The position numbers were made by a program, and so were the translations under genes. DNA of 64,000 nucleotides, taken from contig NC_135243.1 in NCBI RefSeq assembly GCF_947623445.1, positions 21,770,479 to 21,834,478 of the forward strand, given 5' to 3'. The DNA comes from Clavelina lepadiformis. Its lineage: Eukaryota > Chordata > Ascidiacea > Aplousobranchia > Clavelinidae. Of the stretch, positions 59,538 through 64,000 are shown in pieces; within the stretch, counting starts at the first letter, position 1, and every line of letters begins with the position of its first letter. The notes beneath the pieces are model-generated. The model searched no databases. It worked only from the letters and a program-made list of their open reading frames with translations, and was not told where the DNA came from.

Positions 59538-60730
59538 TTTATTTAAATAAATATTTTTTGGCTGTTCACTTGACAGAAATTCAATAAAAACACGATTAAC
59601 TTTGAATTGGTTATCTAGACTGCTGGAAATATGAAATACAATAATTTTTGATTTATATATACTAGACTGCTTTGTATCATAATGTGCCATTGTGTGTAGT
59701 TGATCTTCCACACTGACCACAATCACTAGTCACTTCTTTTACATATATTTGTTCTGACACAAAGTGATAGTGCACAGCACACACATTTGAGGCAAACTAA
59801 ACAAAAATTCGCAGTCAAGTGCTTTTCATTTCATTGAATCTTGGAATTTGCAAAAACATAATTTTTACAGAAAATTTAGTCCTAACTGCCTATGCCAAGC
59901 TTTGCGGTCTGGCTATCTAGGGCAACACTAATCTATGGATGCAACAACACTAATCTGCAGAAGTGCGAAAGTCACAATGCTATAGCCTTTAAAATTAATT
60001 TTAAACTAATCCCTACCGACTGACCGACCTCCAATTCCCAGTTTTCATGACCAAATTATCTCCAAAACTTCCCCAGTTTACAAGATTAGTGCTGCTACTA
60101 CCTCACTTCCGAAAATTTGTGTTATTACTTCCGCTTTTTCGCAGATTAGGCTAGTGTGTCGACCGTAGCTTAAATATTGGTAAAACTAAAGCAGACAATT
60201 ACAGTAATAGGAAAATACCAATTGCGTATTACCAATTTTCCCATTCTGATGACCGGCTACAAGTAAAAATAGATACAGGCTAGCCGCTAGGCAAGGGTTT
60301 TTTAACCTGGGTGTCACGGGGACATTCTACAGGGGCCACGAACAGATGCCTCACCAGTGAGCTATAGTGTAGTAGTTGGAAAAGACGAGGCAAAACGGTT
60401 TACAGCGAAGGCTACTGCACACGCAGTAATGGAGTAAAAAATGTTTTGCAATCAACAACTTACATTTTTAATTGATGAGCAGAGGGCCACAAATAGTCTA
60501 TAATAGTCTATAATTTCAGTCTGTATACAATACACCCCAACTTAACTTCACCTGGTAGGGATTCACCGGGACGGATTCTTTCAGAGATGTCCTTCCGCCC
60601 TGCCAAAGCTAAACATGAAATATATCAACCTCGTTAAAATTAAAAATTAAAGCAGTATGATAAAAGGTTTTGACTGACTTGTATAGTGTATCCAAATTTT
60701 AAATTCGTTTAACCTTTCATTCATTTAAAA
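59538..60730. other. Divergent promoter region between the C2H2 gene and RRS1
   Basis: About 1.2 kb separates the two starts. A hAT-like end (gggttttttaacctgggtgtc, about 60295) occurs without a matching partner. Near 60480-60540 tagtctataa is repeated. No other gene was recognised. Confidence 0.45.
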
Positions 60731-63417
60731 ATGTCAACAAAGGAAAGTACTTTATACGGGTTTTCCCCGAGTATTCCGGAGCAACAGGCACGTTTTCCAT
60801 TTATTAGTGCAGTTAGGCCTAGTTCTTCAGTTTTAGAGACGTGCAACATGGCTGTAAAGGCCGCCGCTATTATTGAAAACTTACGAAACGAAGAGCAAGA
60901 AAAACTAAAATCAACTTTTGTGGAAAAGGGTATTGACCTAGACTTAGATATTGGAAACCTTCTTGCTTCCGATTCCAACCCCTTTGACATAAATTCATTC
61001 AGGTACGGTACGGTATACGATAGCTTGACAAATAATTTTCAACCCTAGTATGCTAATTTAAAATAAAAATTTTGGAGTATGTTTGTTCTCTTTGTTGGCA
61101 GTTGTCTGTAATCCATGTTGTAATAGTAAGAAGTTTGGCACAGGCACCCAAGAGACTCATGAACGTTTAAGCCATACTTTTGCACAATTTAAAAAAGTCA
61201 ATTTAAAAAAGTCGCTTTTCTAGTTACTGTCTGGGTGACGAGATATTTTCAATCGCTTGTACTTAACAATGGAAAATGTTGACGCACTGTGAATCTTTTT
61301 TCAATGACAAGCGTTTTGAGAATTAGATTGTAAAGATTTTGCTCCTAGGTGAGTTGCACATGGATTCCTATACGCAGTAAAAAAAAGATTTGGAAATATG
61401 TTACGTAGTTATTATTTTACAGTGGTTTCAATTCAACACACTGGACTAGTTGGATATGAAGTCACGTTATGTGGTCAGCGTTGCATGCGACGTAAAATGC
61501 GTATGAGTTTGCGTGTTATCTGTGGTGCGTTTAAATGTAATAAGTCGGTTTACATTTACTTCTATTTGAATTTAATTTGCTTGACATGCAAAACAAAATT
61601 AGCCTATATAACGCGGCTCCAATAACATGCAAACTCTTAACGCATTTAACATCGCATGCTTCCCTGGCCCCTTATATAGGCCTAGCTGTCATATCGAACA
61701 AGTCCATTGCGTAGGATTCAAACCACTGTAAAATAAGAACTAGGCAAAATCTTTAAAATTCAAGGCCCAGAACGTTTGTAATTTCAAAAACAATCAAAGT
61801 GGGTTGACAAGTTCCATTGTTAAGTACATGCGATCGAGAAAATCTTGTCACCCAAGAAAAAGGTGGCGGCAACTCAGAAAGGGTCTATAAAACAGTTAAT
61901 GAACTACACTTAAAAAAATTCAGTTGTTTTAACGCCAATATATCATAAATAAACAAAGAATTTAGGTTTCAGTGCATGCGATCCCAAAATTTGTGTCTTT
62001 TTATCACAATTTTTTGTCAGAAACTGCCAAAAAAGTTGAGGTTGAGTTTCCGAGTTTGTAACATGTTTTAGCTTTTGTTTATTTTATGTTTTAGGTTTAT
62101 GTTTAACTGCGTGGATTTTTAACATTTTATTTTTTTGTCTGAAAGAAAAGATGACCCAAATTACGTATTTACTTTTCGGCATGGGTACTGCCCATAAGCT
62201 ACCCTTGATTGTATATGATGTGGCCATATGTGATGGTAATGATGAAAAATGTAATGAAAAATAAATTTAAGCCGCTTTTGGTTGTAAGCTAGTTGTAATG
62301 GTAGGCTATAGTAAGTCACACCGAAACATGTGGGGCAGTAAACTGCTGCAATATATGCTTTATTTTCTATGGACATTTTGGTTTGATAAAACAATGTAAG
62401 CTGTCTTTGATTGTGAGCCGCATAAATAATGGTATATAGAAAAACTTTTGCTAGCCGCGATTGAATAAATATTGGTAGTAGAAGTTTATATTTAGAAGTT
62501 TATATTCATAGAACTTCTTTAATTTTTAAGTTTTTTTTGCTGTTTTGTGAAAACGATACATGATAATAATTCATATGTTATTTAATAAGATAATGTCACT
62601 CATAACTGTGGAGATATTATTATGAATATCTTCACTTATGTTTGTTGCACTTTTAGGTCGGGCAAAGATGCTTTTCTAAAGTCTCTTGCCAGAGACAATG
62701 CTCAAGTTTTGTTTAATGAAATATGGAAAGTAAGAATCTAAATTAGTATTAACGGTATTGCTTTTAACAATACCTCATAGATGCTGTTCTTTGGCTTGTC
62801 GCATAAGTTAATCTTAATTAGATCTTATTGCTACATGTTTTATTCTTTTTTGTACATGTTTCATTTTTGCATTTTTTAGCTTCCGGTAGAAAGAATACAG
62901 GATAGTGTTATAGCTAAGGTATGTTTTTGCACTGAATTATGCTGAAGCAACTTTTTGTAGTACTTGTATGTTTTAAAAAACTGTTTAAGCTGCAATAGAA
63001 CTTGTTATACGCTATTATATCAATTTGACTCTATGACACCATACTGCAATTGAATACACACTGCAGAATACAATATTGAATTAAATCATATTTTTTATCA
63101 AGTTTTTAAAATGTTGCTGTTAATGTTGCTTTATTTATCTAAAAATTTTGCTTTATTTATCTAAAAAATGGCTGACTTTTGATTTTTCCGCAGCTTCCTT
63201 CCCCAGAAACAACTTTGCCGAGAGAAAAGCCGGTAATCCTTTTCATGATAATGTAACTGTAAAAAAATTTCTTTTTCTTTTGAATTTCTTATTTTTTGAA
63301 CTGTCTTTTTAATTACGGATATTTTAGACCTGTTGTATTAGTTTGTGATCTGATCTTAATTTGCAGATTCCTAAACTACGTCCTCCAACAAAATGGGAGG
63401 AATATGCTAAATTGAAA
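60731..63417 (+). CDS. RRS1: Ribosome biogenesis regulator RRS1 (5' part)
   Basis: Five exons in frame: 60731-61002, 62657-62729, 62880-62918, 63194-63232 and 63367-63417; later exons lie beyond the hAT at 63449-63876 or past the edge. The encoded order is MAVKAAAIIENLRNEEQEKL, DLDLDIGNLLASDSNPFD, FLKSLARDNAQVLFNEIWK, LPVERIQDSVIAK, LPSPETTLPREKP and IPKLRPPTKWEEYAKLK. This matches RRS1 (FDLGNLLASDxNP, LARDNxQLLxNxxWxLPTERVEEAIVAKLPxPxTxLPREKPLPxxxxxTxWxxFAxxKG). In eukaryotes RRS1 works with RPF2 to bring the 5S particle into the early 60S subunit in the nucleolus. The ATG at 60731 gives a 39-residue extension before the conserved start; the ATG at 60848 (MAVKAA) is an equally likely start. 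Vertebrate RRS1 is intronless; here it is split, with two 39-nt exons. Confidence 0.92.
61049..62640. other. First intron of RRS1
   Basis: Apart from the splice sites (gtacgg at 61003, ttttag at 62651-62656), nothing was recognised in this 1.65-kb intron; short open frames lack support. Confidence 0.5.
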
Positions 63418-63448
63418 GTAAGTCACAGTTTTTACTCATGATGTAGAT

Positions 63449-63876
63449 CAGGGCTTCCCAAACTTTTTTGCTCGCGACCCCTTTCAAATGTTGAAGTTTT
63501 CCGCGTCCCTTCACGTTTAAATTGATTAGCAGTGCGAAATATGCATTAGTCATTAGTGACATTTATTGAGATGCAAAGACTGAATTCAAGCAACCAGTAC
63601 TCAAAGCCTACTTACTACTTTACACATATGTAGGCTACTGGAAACAAAAAAGCACACACATTTATTCAGTGTGATTGGTGCGACTGCTTTCTGCTACAAA
63701 GCAAGTCCAGCCGTGGCTCAATATCTGTTAATGCTGGTCTCAAGGCGGTTTCAATGTTGATTAGGCTGAAACGATATTTTGTTTTGATTGTATTTTGTAC
63801 TTCGTGTAAAATTGGTATAGCCTACGCTCTGCGACCCCTAAAGTTCGTTACGCGACACCCAGTTTGGAAAGCCCTG
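63449..63876. mobile_element. hAT MITE, 428 bp, in an RRS1 intron
   Basis: Ends CAGGGCTTCCCAAACT and AGTTTGGAAAGCCCTG are inverted repeats. ATGTAGAT occurs on both sides (63441-63448 and 63877-63884). The ends resemble those of the 786-bp element at 22099-22884 (CAGGGCTTCTCAAACT), so both probably depended on related transposases. It follows the last traced RRS1 exon by about 30 bases. Confidence 0.93.
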
Positions 63877-64000
63877 ATGTAGATCATCATATTAAGTTAT
63901 TAACACCACCTAAATACATTACGTTATTCAAAAGAATTAGCTTTCGTTTACGATGTATACGACTTAGTAAGCTTTACAATACTAGCAGTAGTTTGTGTCA

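Noticed and set aside
60290-60360. hAT-like end (gggttttttaacctgggtgtc)
   Set aside because: No matching inverted end or 8-bp duplication found, so an element cannot be delimited.
1-64000. CRISPR array, bacterial operon or phage signals
   Set aside because: Gene structure with spliceosomal introns and animal protein families shows eukaryotic DNA; no spaced direct repeats of the CRISPR type were seen.

Overview
This window looks like nuclear DNA from an invertebrate animal. A tunicate (ascidian) is my best guess: it is AT-rich, host genes are split into many small exons with short introns, and the genes are chordate-type (CENP-T, an FBXO41-like F-box protein, a RIPK1-like death-domain kinase). 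No ribosomal or mitochondrial marker is present, so the species cannot be fixed from this sequence.

Layout. Bases 1-25250 are a transposon graveyard. Two diverged copies of one 6-7 kb composite repeat (A, about 3366-9432; B, about 11124-18365) and a fragment of a third (1-200) dominate it. Inside and between them lie broken hAT, piggyBac, Tigger/pogo and Ty3/Gypsy pieces, one captured ATRX-like SNF2 exon, an LTR-like insertion split by a younger hAT, and several short hAT elements with target-site duplications (TSDs). Bases 25782-43240 are the gene-rich part: a secreted PEBP-family protein (minus), RPC9/CRCP (plus, single exon), an 18-exon FBXO41 homologue (plus) and a 10-exon CENP-T (minus) that faces it. 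CENP-T has undergone an internal tandem duplication of an exon pair. Bases 43996-48540 hold a 205-bp tandem repeat, a deleted Gypsy element (gag and integrase, no reverse transcriptase core) and an orphan ubiquitin-protease-like reading frame beside its LTR. Bases 48540-52560 show no gene. Bases 52561-63876 hold a kinase plus death-domain gene (RIPK1-like, minus), a pogo-type inverted-repeat element, a four-finger C2H2 gene (minus) and the 5' five exons of RRS1 (plus), which runs off the right edge of what I can trace.

The host genes are housekeeping or regulatory and do not form a pathway together: RNA polymerase III (CRCP), ribosome assembly (RRS1), kinetochore (CENP-T), ubiquitin ligase (FBXO41), innate or death signalling (RIPK1-like). 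Exon models were built by hand from reading frame, GT/AG sites and phase. CENP-T (2283 nt) and FBXO41 (2115 nt) both close in frame, which supports them strongly. No database search was possible; family calls rest on recognised motifs.
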